This document shows positions 1 to 9,622 of a stretch of 64,000 bases of DNA, piece by piece. Below the pieces are notes generated by a model. It did not search any database. It was not told the origin of the DNA and worked only from the letters and a program-made list of their open reading frames with translations. The stretch lies in contig OZ246966.1 of assembly GCA_965232405.1 (NCBI GenBank), forward strand, positions 2,790,001 through 2,854,000, written 5' to 3'. The stretch is from RCIO01 sp965232405. Lineage in GTDB: Bacteria; Pseudomonadota; Alphaproteobacteria; Rhizobiales; Rhizobiaceae. Position numbers and translations under genes: made by a program. Position 1 is the first letter of the stretch. Every line of letters begins with the position of its first letter.

Positions 1-3000
1 TCTGTGCCGTCCGACCGCTGCGCCAGATCGACGAGCGCATTGGCCAGCGCGGTCTGCGTTTCGTACCAGGCGCCACTGCCCGCCTCGCCGGCGCGAAGCG
101 CTATGGCGGTGCGGAATTCCCCGACCGCCTGTTCGATCCTTGCTATGTCATTGTCGAAGTTGGCGAGCGTACGCAGCGCCATAGCATGCCAGTGGTGCGC
201 CGCTGCCAGTTCGTGCTGAGACACCGCGTCCGGCGGCACACTGGTTGCCGTGCGGAAGGCGTCGACCGCTTCGTGCAAAGGGTCCCAGTCGCTGTTGGCG
301 GCGGCCACCGTCCACAGCGCATCGCCGAGCTTTGTGGCGGCTTTCAACAGCTCGGAATAGCTGCCGGACCGGCTGTCCGCCGCTACGGCGGCCCGAAGCG
401 CCGCGATGGCCTCGTCGTGCAAATCAATGCCGCCGGTGTTGTCGTCATGCGAGAGGTAAAGGAGGCCGATATTGCGCAGATGGATGCCCATGAAGCCCGG
501 CTCATCCTCGCGTTCGTAGATCGCCGTGGCTTCCCGGTATCCGGCGAGCGCCGCGTCGAACCGGGCCGTATCCTTTTCCATATCGTAGAGCCGATGATGG
601 GCGGTCGCCCGGTCGGCAACTGCGTTCGCGTATTTGGTCGCCTGGTTGGTCGGGTCGGAATATTCGACCGCCAGATCCAAGTGGCCGAGCGCGCGGTGGA
701 TTGCGTTCACATCTCCTTCGCGGTCGGCGATGCGGAGGTAGGACATCGCGGTGTCGTAGCTCACATTGGCGAAATCCTGGCGGTCTTCGCGGTTGTGGCG
801 GGCCAGCAACAGTTCGTTCGCCTCGATCGAACGGTGAAACCAGGCAATATCGCCAGCCGCCTTGGCCAGCCTGCCGGCGGCGTCTCCGATGATACTCAGC
901 GCCGCGACATAGTCACCCGTCCGCTCGTCGGGGTCGATGTCAGGCAGTTCGGCGTCGTAGACCGCGACCTGCTCTTCAAGGTGGCCGGCGTCGCCGTCGC
1001 GCGTGTAGAGCTGCCACAGGGTCCAGACCAACTCCTGGCTGATATCGAAGCGCAAATGCGGCGCGGCAGCCAGCGCCGGCTCGGCCAGCGTGTCGCGCGC
1101 GATCGTGGCCGCGCGCCCGAGCGTCGCCATGTCGTCCTCTATTACGCCAAGCTCGCGCGTGGCTCCGACGAGACCGGCCTTCAGAGGCGCCCAGCGCGGG
1201 AGGGCGCCGGCGGCGCTGTACACGCTCAGCGCATCCTCGAACGCCGCGACGGCTTCGCGGTAGGTCTGTGCGTCCTGCGTATGGAAGGCGTAGCTTCGCA
1301 GCGTCGTGGCGAGCAATTCGCTGGATTCGGCCCATTCGCCGGGCGCCTTGTCGCGCGTCCGGTATTGCAGCGCGCGGCGCAATGACGAGACAGCCTCGGC
1401 CAGTGTGTCTGTGGGATCGTCTTCGAAGTCGGCTTTCGATGTCAGAGCCCAGGCGATCGAGTGCTCCATCAGGCCGGTGGCAAGCGGAAACTGCTCCGGG
1501 TTCAGCTCGGCCAGATTGGCTTCAAGCTCGGCATGCAGGGCTGCAGCCGTTTCAGCGTCGACGCCGTCCGGGTTCTGTATCTTTGGCAGTGCGATACGGA
1601 ATATCGCCAATTGGAGCTGGAAGAAAATGCGGTTTATCGGATCGTCGTCCTCGACCAGTTCCTTGGCTTGATCGAAAATGTCGATTGCCTCGCGCAGCGG
1701 CGCGGGATCGAGCCGGTGTATGGCCAACTGGGCGAGTTGGTTGCCGAGTTCGCCCTGTATGTCCTTCCAGAGCTGCGCGTTCTCGTCGCGCGTGATTTCC
1801 GTAAGGGCCTGCCGGTAGGCCGAGACAGCCTCTTCATAGCGGTCGTGCTCCTGGAGAAAAGCGGCGATGTTGCCGAGCATGAAGCCCCTTTGCCCGAGCG
1901 CCCGCGCCCTGTCTTCGCCGGGGGGCAGAAGCGCCAGAGCAGCATCAACCTCGGCGAGGGCATCGAAATAGCCGCTGTAGTCGCGGACGGCGTGGGCGGC
2001 GGCATAGCGGACCGACGCAAGGGTTGTGCGGGACAGACCTCGTTCGACGTTGCCAAGCGTTGCGGCGAGGCCGATGAGGGCTTCGCCCATGCCGACCGCG
2101 CGCTCCAGACTTTGCGGATCGCCGCGCATGCGGTTGTGGGTGAGCAGATTGTCGATCTGCTTTCTCCGGTATTCCCATGCCAGATGTTCGTCCCACCGGG
2201 CGATCTGTTCATAGGCCTTGCCGAAATCCTCCGCCGCTCCCGCATTGTCGAAGGCGAGGCGGTTGATTTCGGCGCTCTTCGCATATTCTGCGGCGAACTC
2301 GACGCGGCGGGCATGGATCAGGTCCTCTTCGCGTTCGATGACGGCGGAGAGCTCCCCAATGCGCCGGTCGGCCTCGTCACGCAGGCGCCGTGCCGTTTCG
2401 ATAGCGCCTTCGGCGACGGCCTGGTCGGAAAGCGCCGACAGGCGGGCCAGTTCCGGATCGGGGTTTTCGATGACGCGGCGGCTGTCGAGGAAGGACTTCA
2501 AGTCCTCGGTCTGCTGGCGCAACAGCTTTTCAAGTTCCACCGGATCGTCTGGCGTGTCCGCGCCCAGCACCTTGAGCATGCCGTATACCGCATCCATGGG
2601 CACGCCGACCTGACCGGCGATGCGCTCGACCTGCTGGCGGCTGAAATCGGGCAGGCTGGATATCGTGACGAGCAGACCGCGCCGCTCGGTCAGGATATCG
2701 CCCTCGGGGCCTTCGACCGGGTCTGGCGTGTCGCCGAAATAGAGCAGGCGGCGCAGGCTTTCGTTGACCCAGGGGCGCTGGCGGCCATCGGTCTTGAGAT
2801 AGACCTCCTCCGCCACCATGCGCATGACGGTGCCGAACTCCTCGCCGGCCATTGCCGCTATGTGTCGAATGAGGGCGGCCGCATAGGGGCTGTTTTCGCC
2901 CTCGGTGCCATCAAGTGCTACCTGACCGGGGGCGGCGGCAAAACCGATGACGATGCCGAGGTTATCGATGGAAGATGCTGGCTCATCCGCCTTGGCCAAG

Positions 3001-3596
3001 GAACCCGCACCACGCGTGTCGGTGACTGTCAGCCCGCCGGCCGAGAGAGGTACAGGATCGGCATTGGCGGCGGTCTTTAGGAGCGCGCCGTCGGGAAAGG
3101 GGTTGTCGCGGCAGGCATCCAGCAAAACGATGGTGACGGGCACGGTCTCGCGCAGGCGGCGGATAACGTCGGAAACCGGCACAAGCTTGACGGCGGCGGC
3201 ATCGAGAGCGGAGATGTCGGCGTCGACCGGCACCAGCCAGTTTTCGCCGCCGGCTTCGACGCCATGACCGGCATAATAGAGCACGGCGACATCGGCATCC
3301 TCGGCGTCTTCGACGAAACGTTCGAGATCCTTTGCGAGGTCGTCCGCATCGCGGTCGGTGCGGCGCACGGAATCGAAACCCAGATCGGAAAGCAGTTCCT
3401 CAATGGCGTCGGCGTCGTCCGGCGGATTGGCGAGTGGCGCCAGATGCTCATAGTCGCCATTGCCGATGACGAGCGCGACACCGCGCAGCGCGTCCTGCGC
3501 GGAAGCGGGCGCTGCCAGTACGGCGAAAGCCGCCGCCAGAAACAGCGCTGGTCTGATCAGAGCAACCAGCCTTGCCACCAAGCGCGCGCCCGGCAT
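1..3596 (-). CDS. Exported caspase-like (peptidase C14) protein with TPR repeats, 3' end cut by window edge
   Basis: I translated the minus strand from the ATG at 3596; it stays open to the left edge (about 1198 codons), so the C-terminus is missing. Residues 1-33 form a signal peptide (hydrophobic core, ASA before Gln34). A caspase-like p20 domain follows: catalytic His111 in YYAGHG and Cys162 in LLDACRDNP. The fragment next to the edge reads as a TPR-like repeat ending LANALVDLAQRSDGT. Bacterial caspase-like proteins of this type cleave after basic or other residues in largely unknown targets; fusion to helical repeats suggests a peptide or protein partner is sensed. It is clearly paralogous to the gene at 5450-8389. 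A TTG directly before the ATG is an alternative start. The long opposite-strand frames here share its codon register and are shadows. Confidence 0.85.
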   Translation of the reverse strand, partial: MPGARLVARLVALIRPALFLAAAFAVLAAPASAQDALRGVALVIGNGDYEHLAPLANPPDDADAIEELLSDLGFDSVRRTDRDADDLAKDLERFVEDAEDADVAVLYYAGHGVEAGGENWLVPVDADISALDAAAVKLVPVSDVIRRLRETVPVTIVLLDACRDNPFPDGALLKTAANADPVPLSAGGLTVTDTRGAGSLAKADEPASSIDNLGIVIGFAAAPGQVALDGTEGENSPYAAALIRHIAAMAGEEFGTVMRMVAEEVYLKTDGRQRPWVNESLRRLLYFGDTPDPVEGPEGDILTERRGLLVTISSLPDFSRQQVERIAGQVGVPMDAVYGMLKVLGADTPDDPVELEKLLRQQTEDLKSFLDSRRVIENPDPELARLSALSDQAVAEGAIETARRLRDEADRRIGELSAVIEREEDLIHARRVEFAAEYAKSAEINRLAFDNAGAAEDFGKAYEQIARWDEHLAWEYRRKQIDNLLTHNRMRGDPQSLERAVGMGEALIGLAATLGNVERGLSRTTLASVRYAAAHAVRDYSGYFDALAEVDAALALLPPGEDRARALGQRGFMLGNIAAFLQEHDRYEEAVSAYRQALTEITRDENAQLWKDIQGELGNQLAQLAIHRLDPAPLREAIDIFDQAKELVEDDDPINRIFFQLQLAIFRIALPKIQNPDGVDAETAAALHAELEANLAELNPEQFPLATGLMEHSIAWALTSKADFEDDPTDTLAEAVSSLRRALQYRTRDKAPGEWAESSELLATTLRSYAFHTQDAQTYREAVAAFEDALSVYSAAGALPRWAPLKAGLVGATRELGVIEDDMATLGRAATIARDTLAEPALAAAPHLRFDISQELVWTLWQLYTRDGDAGHLEEQVAVYDAELPDIDPDERTGDYVAALSIIGDAAGRLAKAAGDIAWFHRSIEANELLLARHNREDRQDFANVSYDTAMSYLRIADREGDVNAIHRALGHLDLAVEYSDPTNQATKYANAVADRATAHHRLYDMEKDTARFDAALAGYREATAIYEREDEPGFMGIHLRNIGLLYLSHDDNTGGIDLHDEAIAALRAAVAADSRSGSYSELLKAATKLGDALWTVAAANSDWDPLHEAVDAFRTATSVPPDAVSQHELAAAHHWHAMALRTLANFDNDIARIEQAVGEFRTAIALRAGEAGSGAWYETQTALANALVDLAQRSDGT

Positions 3597-3643
3597 CAAG
3601 CCTCCCGAAATCCCGTTCTACCCAAGGAATAGAATAGGCGGGA

Positions 3644-3670
3644 CAATGGGGCCATGTCATGGCCCCATTG
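3644..3670. repeat. Perfect 13-bp inverted repeat around one base
   Basis: Arms 3644-3656 (CAATGGGGCCATG) and 3658-3670 are exact reverse complements separated by a single T. It sits in the 259-bp gap between the end of the diguanylate cyclase gene (3856) and the start of the caspase gene (3596), both on the minus strand. There is no U-tract on either side, so an intrinsic terminator is unlikely. An operator for a dimeric regulator ahead of the caspase gene, or a cruciform mobile-repeat remnant, would fit better. The rest of the gap has no gene I can support; a short frame ending near 3830 looks protein-like but lacks a start. Confidence 0.6.
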
Positions 3671-3855
3671 CTTAGAGGGTTAGCGGGGCTGCGCTCAAAC
3701 TGTGCCAATCTTGCCGAAGGCTGGGGGCGATGGCGAGACCGCGCGTTCGAAGAAGCTCCGCTATCTCGTCGACGCGAAGGCCAAGAGCGGCCAACTGGTG
3801 GCAATCGTGAAGGCGTGGTGCGACAGCTGAGACGCCGCCTTGGCGCTATCTGCCC

Positions 3856-4641
3856 CTAGTGAACCAGCGCCGATATGGCCATCTGCTCGCCCAGCGGATC
3901 CTGGAATACGACGCGGTTGCGGCCGTTTCGTTTGGCGTCATAGAGGTGACCGTCGGCCTGCCGATAGAGGTCGGTGAAGGAGGAGGCCCGGTCGAGCGTC
4001 GCGCCGCCAATGCTGATGGAAAGCTGATAACGCTCGCCATTCGGCACAAAGCGTGCGTTTGAGACCGCCTTGCGGATGCGCTCGGCCATCATTTCGGCCT
4101 GCGGATAACCGACACCGGGCAGGAATACGCTGAATTCCTCACCGCCGATCCGCCCGACCGCATCGTTTTCACGGACTGCGGCGCGAATTGTGTCGGCGAT
4201 CAGCCTGAGCGCCCGGTCGCCGGTTTCATGGCCGAAATTGTCGTTGACCAATTTGAAGTGATCCACGTCGATCACCAGCAGGGCGCCCTTGCTTGGCGGA
4301 ACTTCCTTCAACATTCGTTCCAAACAGCGGTCGACCAGCGCGGTGAAGGCGCGACGGTTGAAGCAGTTGGTCAGGCTGTCGGTGGTGGAGATCACCATCA
4401 ACTCGTGGTGGGCGATCGCCAGTTCGCGCAGCTTGCTGAGCAGGAAATAGAAGAAGGGCGGCGCCAGAACGAGCGGAATGATGAAGTTGTTGACCGGGTT
4501 TTCGCCCCATCGCCAGCCTTCGGAAAATGAGTAGCCATCGATGATGAATGCAACGGCCATGCAGACGAGCGTGCCCAGCGCGGTGAACACCACCACGCGC
4601 GTGCGCCCCTGGGCGGAAAAATCGAGGCTGTTCCAGATCAT
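3856..4641 (-). CDS. Membrane diguanylate cyclase (GGDEF)
   Basis: 261 residues. Two hydrophobic segments (about 17-35 and 51-68) are followed by one GGDEF domain from about residue 85 to 245. The signature is GGEEF at 166-170, compatible with active cyclases that make c-di-GMP from two GTP. An inhibitory-site motif RxxD (Arg157-Asp160) lies exactly five residues upstream, so product feedback is expected. There is no recognisable sensory domain other than the short membrane anchor. It is on the same strand as the two caspase-like genes that flank it, but too far from either (about 260 bp to the downstream one) to claim an operon. Confidence 0.88.
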   Translation of the reverse strand: MIWNSLDFSAQGRTRVVVFTALGTLVCMAVAFIIDGYSFSEGWRWGENPVNNFIIPLVLAPPFFYFLLSKLRELAIAHHELMVISTTDSLTNCFNRRAFTALVDRCLERMLKEVPPSKGALLVIDVDHFKLVNDNFGHETGDRALRLIADTIRAAVRENDAVGRIGGEEFSVFLPGVGYPQAEMMAERIRKAVSNARFVPNGERYQLSISIGGATLDRASSFTDLYRQADGHLYDAKRNGRNRVVFQDPLGEQMAISALVH

Positions 4642-4798
4642 CTCGTTTCCCGGACTTAATCGGCAAACCGTAGCTGCAAGAGGTTAAACCAGCGTTAGGG
4701 AATAGAGCGGGATTTGCGGTGCCGGCGCAGATGGCGACCGGCCGCTTGTCAGGTGGAGGGACGTCTGTGAGTATCGCTGGCTGAAAGGAGCGTGGACC

Positions 4799-5422
4799 AT
4801 GCGTCCCTTCCTGACCGCCATTTTCGCAGCAGCCGGGCTTGTGCTGGTGCGCCCGGCACTTGCCTACACGATCGTGCCGGCGGACGACCAGAGCGGGCGC
4901 ATATTCGTGCATGTGGAGCGCGACTATGGCGATGTGGTGCCGCTGTCGGCGCTGCCGCCGCCCTTCAACCAGATCGTGCAGACCGCGCAGGGTCCGGACA
5001 CGCTCAGCTTCCGGTGGCGCTATTTCCGTAGCGATGAGGACGGGCTGTTCTACATCCGCGTCGACGAAGACGGGTCGGGCACCGCAAATTTCGGGTTTAG
5101 CGATCCGGAGCCGGTGGCCGGCGACCGCCTCGGTGTCGCCGCGGTACTGATCGACCGCCAGGGTGAGGCGATGCACGCAATGCTGGTGCGCGCCAATGTC
5201 GAGGGCGGCATGCGTGACGAACCGGAACAGAGATTTGCCGCCGAAATTGCCATCGACCGCGAGCCGGGATGGTGGCGCAAGGTGGATGCCATCGGTTTTC
5301 TGATGATGAAATACTACGAACAGCAGGCGCCATCGGATGCCGGCGTGTGGGAAGCGATGCAACGCGCCGTCGACCGGTTCACAGAAGGCAAGGGGACACG
5401 CGAGCGCGCGGTGGCCGAGTAG
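4799..5422 (+). CDS. Small secreted protein of unknown function
   Basis: 207 residues. A signal peptide covers roughly residues 1-22 (hydrophobic stretch ending in ALA before Tyr). The mature part is acidic and mixed alpha/beta, with no motif I recognise. The ATG at 4799 follows a GGAG-type ribosome site (AAAGGAGCG). It converges with the caspase-like gene that ends at 5450 and is divergent from the diguanylate cyclase. The position between two exported caspase-like proteins invites a functional link, but nothing in the sequence proves one. Confidence 0.75.
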   Translation: MRPFLTAIFAAAGLVLVRPALAYTIVPADDQSGRIFVHVERDYGDVVPLSALPPPFNQIVQTAQGPDTLSFRWRYFRSDEDGLFYIRVDEDGSGTANFGFSDPEPVAGDRLGVAAVLIDRQGEAMHAMLVRANVEGGMRDEPEQRFAAEIAIDREPGWWRKVDAIGFLMMKYYEQQAPSDAGVWEAMQRAVDRFTEGKGTRERAVAE

Positions 5423-5449
5423 CAGCCGGATTGATGCCGGACGCCGGCC

Positions 5450-8389
5450 TCAGTCGCCCGTGGCAGTTTCGTTTTCGGCATCCCGCTTCGCAGCCAGTTC
5501 TTCTATTGCGCGGTCGAGCGAGACCAGATGGTTTTCCAGACTGTCGGCCTCGTGGTTTTGCATCTTTCTTAACTGCCTTATGGCGTCGACGATCAGCGTG
5601 CGACCACGGGCCATTCCTTCCAGATCATCATGCTGATAGGCGATGAAGGCGTGCAAAATTCCCAGTTTGGATGTCGAGATGGCCCAGTCCAACGGCGTCA
5701 GTTCCGGGGTCCTGATCTCGAGCGCCGCGGCATGGGCGGCTGCCGCTTCCCCAAACAGGTCGAGGTTTCCTTCCACCTCGGCGATGGTCGAAAGCGCAAT
5801 GCCCAGATTGTGCTGCACCTTGGCCCACTGAAGCGGCACAGCATCGACAGTCCAAACTTCCAGAACTGAGCGGAACAGGCCGACGGCGTCGTAGAGCATG
5901 TCGAGGTTCTGTTCCCGAACGCCCAGAATCCGGTATGCAAGTGCCAGACTGTTGGTGGCGTTTGCCCATTCCAGCGGGACGCGGTCGCGGGTCCATTCCT
6001 GGAGCGCATTGTTGAATGCCGCGATTGCGGCCCGGTAGCCGTCCGTACCGTCCTGTCCCCCATTCATCAGCAACAGAGCGACGCCGAGGCTGGACTGGGC
6101 GCGCGCCCAGTCCATTGGCGACACATCGCGCGTCCAGATTTCCAGTGCAGCCCCGGTGGTTTCGGCCGATCGGACCAGAAATTCGCGGTTGTTCGTCTTC
6201 TGACCCAACAGGCGATAGATAATGCCCAGATTGTGGGCGCTGTTGGCCCAGGGATCAGGGAAACGCTCGCGCGATAAGCTCTCCAGCGTGCGCTCCATGT
6301 GTTGGGCAGCCTTTTCCAGCAGTCCGATGTCGCTGCTGCGTTCGGCAATGAAGGCGTAGGCGGTGCCCAGACCGTCATTGGCGTTCCACCACAGGACCGG
6401 ATCGTCCTCGGGGTTCAGTTCTTCCAGTGCCGCCTCGAACGCCTCGATAGCCTTGTAGAAGCTCTCCGGGCCAAGCTGGCGGTCGCCGAGGATTCCGAGC
6501 GTGCCGCCGAGCGCGATCTGGACATCGGCCCATTCCTTCGGGGCTTCCGCTCTTGGATACACCTCAAGCGCCGCGTGGTAGGCGACGATAGCCTCGTGAA
6601 GCCGGTCTGTGCCGGTTTCGCGCTCGCCGACCCGCGCCAGTCCCCGCCCCAGGTCGGCCTGATTTTCGGCCCAGGCAAGCGGACTGTTCTTTCTGGAGAA
6701 GTGCCGCCCCGCTTCCTCGAATGCCCTGACGGCGGCCAGCAGGCGCTCTGTGCCGGTTTCACGCTCACCGATCTTGCGCAGAACGTGGCCGATCTCGTTG
6801 CGCGTCTTGGCCCATCTTTCGCGGTCATCGAAGTTGTCGGCGATACGAAGCGCCGCCTCGCCAACATCCAATGCCTGCTGCAACAAAGCGATATCAGCCA
6901 CGATGTCGCCATGCGTTGCAAGTGCGTCGAACTCGCTGAACTTGTAGCGCCAGGCCAGTGCGTCGTCCCAGCGTTCCACGCGGTCAAATGCGGCGGCAAA
7001 GTCCTCGGCCGCCTTCGGGTGCTCAAATGCGAGCAGATAGGTTTGCGCGCTGCGGGCGAAGACCTCGGCCGATGCGATGCGCTGTCTTTTCACCTGTTCC
7101 TCGGCGGCATCGACGATGGTGGCCTGGAATTCGGCATCGCGCGCCTTGGCGCGGGCGCGCAGCTTCTTGGCGCTTTCGATCAGGCCCTCGCGTTCGGCGC
7201 TGTCTGCAAGCGCGGAAAGGCGGGCGACCTCCGGGTCGGGGCTGGCGAGCGCATTGCGTTCGCCAAGGATGTCGCGGATGCGCACCGACTCCGAGTTCAG
7301 CACCTCCTCCAGGCGCTCCGGATCATCGGGAGCCTCAGCGCCCATTGCATTCAGCAGGCCAAACAGCGCGTCCATCGGCACGCCGTTTTGCGAAGCAATG
7401 CGCTTGACCCGGCCGCGGCCGAACTCAGGCAGTTCAGAGATTGTGATCAGAAGCTGCCGGCGTTCGGCGAGTATGTCGGCCTCCACGCCGTCGGGCGATG
7501 GCGGTGCATCGCCGAAATAGAGCAGGCGGCGCAGGCTTTCATTGACCCAGGGGCGCTGCGCACCGGCCGTCTTGAGCCAGACTTCCTCTGCGACCATGCG
7601 CATGACGGTGCCGAAATCCTCGCCGGCCATTGCGCCCAGATGGCGAAGGATTGCGGAGGCGTAGGGGCTGTTTTCACCCGGCGCGCCGTCGAGCGCGGTG
7701 CGGCCGGGCTCGGCGGCGAAACCGATCACGATGCCGAGGCTCTCACCGACAGACGGTTTGTCTGTCTGCGTCGAAAGCGCGGAAGCGCCGCGCCCGCTGC
7801 CGAGCGACAGTCCGCCTGCGGCGACCGGGGCCGGTTCGGTGTTTTGCGCCAGTCGCAGGGTGGCGCCAGCAGGGAAGGGGTTGTCGCGGCAGGCATCCAG
7901 CATGACGATGGTGACCGGAACGGTGGCGCGCAGGCGGGCAACTATCGCAGACACCGGAACGAGGCGTTCGCCGGCGGCCTCGAGCGCCGTAGCATCGGCA
8001 TCGACCGGAACCAGGAAGTTCTCGCCGGCGGCCTCGATGCCGTGGCCGGCGTAATAGAGGATAGCGACGTCAGCACCTTCGGCATCCTCGACGAAATATT
8101 CCAGATCGCGGGCCAGCCGCCGTGCGTCACGGTCCAACGACAGCTCGGTCTCGAAGCCCAGGCCGGCGAGCAGTTCTTCGATGGCTCGTGCGTCGTTTTC
8201 CGGATTGGCGAGCGAGGGGAGGTTTTCATAGGTGGCGTTACCGATGATCAGCGCCACACCGCGCAGCGGGCGGGGGTCGTCGTCGGCCGCGTAGGTCTGG
8301 ACGAGTAGCGCCGACAGCACAAGCAGAACCCCGGCCGCAATAAACGCGGTCCGCGCACGGAGAACTGCAATAAAGCGTGTTCGCGCCAT
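5450..8389 (-). CDS. Exported caspase-like (peptidase C14) protein with TPR-like repeats, complete
   Basis: 979 residues. There is an N-terminal hydrophobic export signal or anchor (about 14-34), then a caspase-like domain at about 42-290 with catalytic His116 in YYAGHG and Cys167 in MLDACRDNP. A charged helical linker (about 300-480) leads to a long array of TPR-like repeats (about 490-940) with the recurring pattern P-x-W-A followed by NLG and A-L. The family is called metacaspase-like; substrates are generally unknown. Residues 42-170 are nearly colinear with the gene at the left edge, including the sequence LRGVAL and the DACRDNPFP active site, so the pair arose by duplication. Export predicts a periplasmic or inner-membrane site of action, unlike cytoplasmic caspase-type phage-defence proteases. 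Confidence 0.92.
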   Translation of the reverse strand: MARTRFIAVLRARTAFIAAGVLLVLSALLVQTYAADDDPRPLRGVALIIGNATYENLPSLANPENDARAIEELLAGLGFETELSLDRDARRLARDLEYFVEDAEGADVAILYYAGHGIEAAGENFLVPVDADATALEAAGERLVPVSAIVARLRATVPVTIVMLDACRDNPFPAGATLRLAQNTEPAPVAAGGLSLGSGRGASALSTQTDKPSVGESLGIVIGFAAEPGRTALDGAPGENSPYASAILRHLGAMAGEDFGTVMRMVAEEVWLKTAGAQRPWVNESLRRLLYFGDAPPSPDGVEADILAERRQLLITISELPEFGRGRVKRIASQNGVPMDALFGLLNAMGAEAPDDPERLEEVLNSESVRIRDILGERNALASPDPEVARLSALADSAEREGLIESAKKLRARAKARDAEFQATIVDAAEEQVKRQRIASAEVFARSAQTYLLAFEHPKAAEDFAAAFDRVERWDDALAWRYKFSEFDALATHGDIVADIALLQQALDVGEAALRIADNFDDRERWAKTRNEIGHVLRKIGERETGTERLLAAVRAFEEAGRHFSRKNSPLAWAENQADLGRGLARVGERETGTDRLHEAIVAYHAALEVYPRAEAPKEWADVQIALGGTLGILGDRQLGPESFYKAIEAFEAALEELNPEDDPVLWWNANDGLGTAYAFIAERSSDIGLLEKAAQHMERTLESLSRERFPDPWANSAHNLGIIYRLLGQKTNNREFLVRSAETTGAALEIWTRDVSPMDWARAQSSLGVALLLMNGGQDGTDGYRAAIAAFNNALQEWTRDRVPLEWANATNSLALAYRILGVREQNLDMLYDAVGLFRSVLEVWTVDAVPLQWAKVQHNLGIALSTIAEVEGNLDLFGEAAAAHAAALEIRTPELTPLDWAISTSKLGILHAFIAYQHDDLEGMARGRTLIVDAIRQLRKMQNHEADSLENHLVSLDRAIEELAAKRDAENETATGD

Positions 8390-8569
8390 CCAACCTGCCC
8401 TAGAGGAACCTGCAAGCGGAATCCCGCGACATTAAGGCAGGGGCGCGGGTGCGCGGCAAGACAGGTGGGCTGCTGGCGCTTCGGCGGCTTGATCTCACCG
8501 CATATCCGGTCTTGATTGCAGGTGAACCGGAGGCGGCGGCATGCGCCGCATTGTCACGAGGAGCAGACG

Positions 8570-9475
8570 GTGCGCTGGCGCGGCAGAAGACAAAGCAGCA
8601 ATATCGATGATCAGCGCGGATCACGGCGCTCAAGTCCGTTTCCCGGAGGATTCGGGCGCGGCGGATCGGGTATGCGCATACCGGTCGGGCGCGGTAGCGG
8701 CGGCATAAGCATCAGCGGGATCATCATTCTCGTCATCGGCTATTTCGTGCTGCGTGCGATCGGCATCGACCCGCTGGCGATGATGAATGGCAGGCAGACG
8801 GGCGGCCAGTTCGTGCAGGAGGAGGGCACCCAGGCGTCCGACGAGATGCGCGAATTCGTGGCGGTGGTTCTGGCTGAAACCGAAGATACCTGGAACGGCA
8901 TCTTCAAGGCGGAGGGCACGACCTACCGCGAGCCGACGCTGACGCTGTTTACCAGCCAGGTTCGCTCCGCCTGCGGTTTTGCATCAGCGGCATCGGGGCC
9001 GTTCTACTGTCCCGGCGACCAGAAGGTCTATCTCGACACCTCGTTTTTCGATCAGCTGGCCCGCCAATTCGGTGCGTCGGGCGACTTCGCCCAGGCCTAT
9101 GTGATCGCGCATGAGGTGGGTCACCATGTGCAGAACCTGATCGGGGTGCTGCCGCAGTTCAACCAGATGCGACGCTCGATGAACCAGGCCGAAGAAAACG
9201 CCATGTCGATGCGCGTCGAACTGCAGGCCGACTGTTTCGCCGGGGTCTGGGCGCACTTCACCGCGCAAAAGGGCTTGCTGGAACAGGGCGATATCGAGGA
9301 AGCGCTCAATGCGGCGCGCCAGATCGGCGACGACACGCTGCAGCGGCGCAGTCAGGGTTATGTGGTGCCCGAAAGCTTCAATCACGGCACCTCGGCGCAG
9401 CGCCAGACCTGGTTTGCCAACGGGTTTCGCAATGGACGGCTGTCCGACTGCGATACGTTCAACAACCCAATCTGA
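8570..9475 (+). CDS. ypfJ: Neutral zinc metallopeptidase, YpfJ family
   Basis: 301 residues from the GTG at 8570, preferred because family members begin with M-R-W-R-G-R-R and a GAGGAG ribosome site lies just upstream; an in-frame upstream codon at 8516 would add 18 untypical residues. The order is a Gly/Arg-rich cytoplasmic head, one membrane helix (about 49-62), then a periplasmic metallopeptidase domain with HEVGH at about 181-185. The conserved Cys pairs and the C-terminal region ending in a Cys-Asp-Thr segment are typical of the family. Its physiological substrate is not established. It stands alone, divergent from the caspase-like gene. Confidence 0.9.
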   Translation: MRWRGRRQSSNIDDQRGSRRSSPFPGGFGRGGSGMRIPVGRGSGGISISGIIILVIGYFVLRAIGIDPLAMMNGRQTGGQFVQEEGTQASDEMREFVAVVLAETEDTWNGIFKAEGTTYREPTLTLFTSQVRSACGFASAASGPFYCPGDQKVYLDTSFFDQLARQFGASGDFAQAYVIAHEVGHHVQNLIGVLPQFNQMRRSMNQAEENAMSMRVELQADCFAGVWAHFTAQKGLLEQGDIEEALNAARQIGDDTLQRRSQGYVVPESFNHGTSAQRQTWFANGFRNGRLSDCDTFNNPI

Positions 9476-9622
9476 CGCGGCTGTCCCAAGTCGCAGGAAA
9501 AGACGCGCATGACGCTTGGTAAACCAGCGGTAAATCGAACGTTTCGATCGCCAAACATCAGCTTAGACTGAAATTAACGCCTGCCGCGTATGTTTGCCCT
9601 CTGGTATTGCTGGGGGTGGACC

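Noticed and set aside
186..3080. Long plus-strand open frames (186-1385, 1461-3080) opposite the first caspase gene
   Set aside because: They share the codon register of the minus-strand gene and have no family motifs; they are GC-rich antisense shadows.
3680..3832. Short plus-strand frame ending KKLRYLVDAKAKSGQLVAIV-like near 3830
   Set aside because: Looks like a gene fragment but has no start codon with a ribosome site and no recognised family.
6299..8308. 669-codon plus-strand frame opposite the second caspase gene
   Set aside because: Same codon register as the caspase-like gene on the minus strand; the caspase motifs and repeats are on the minus strand.
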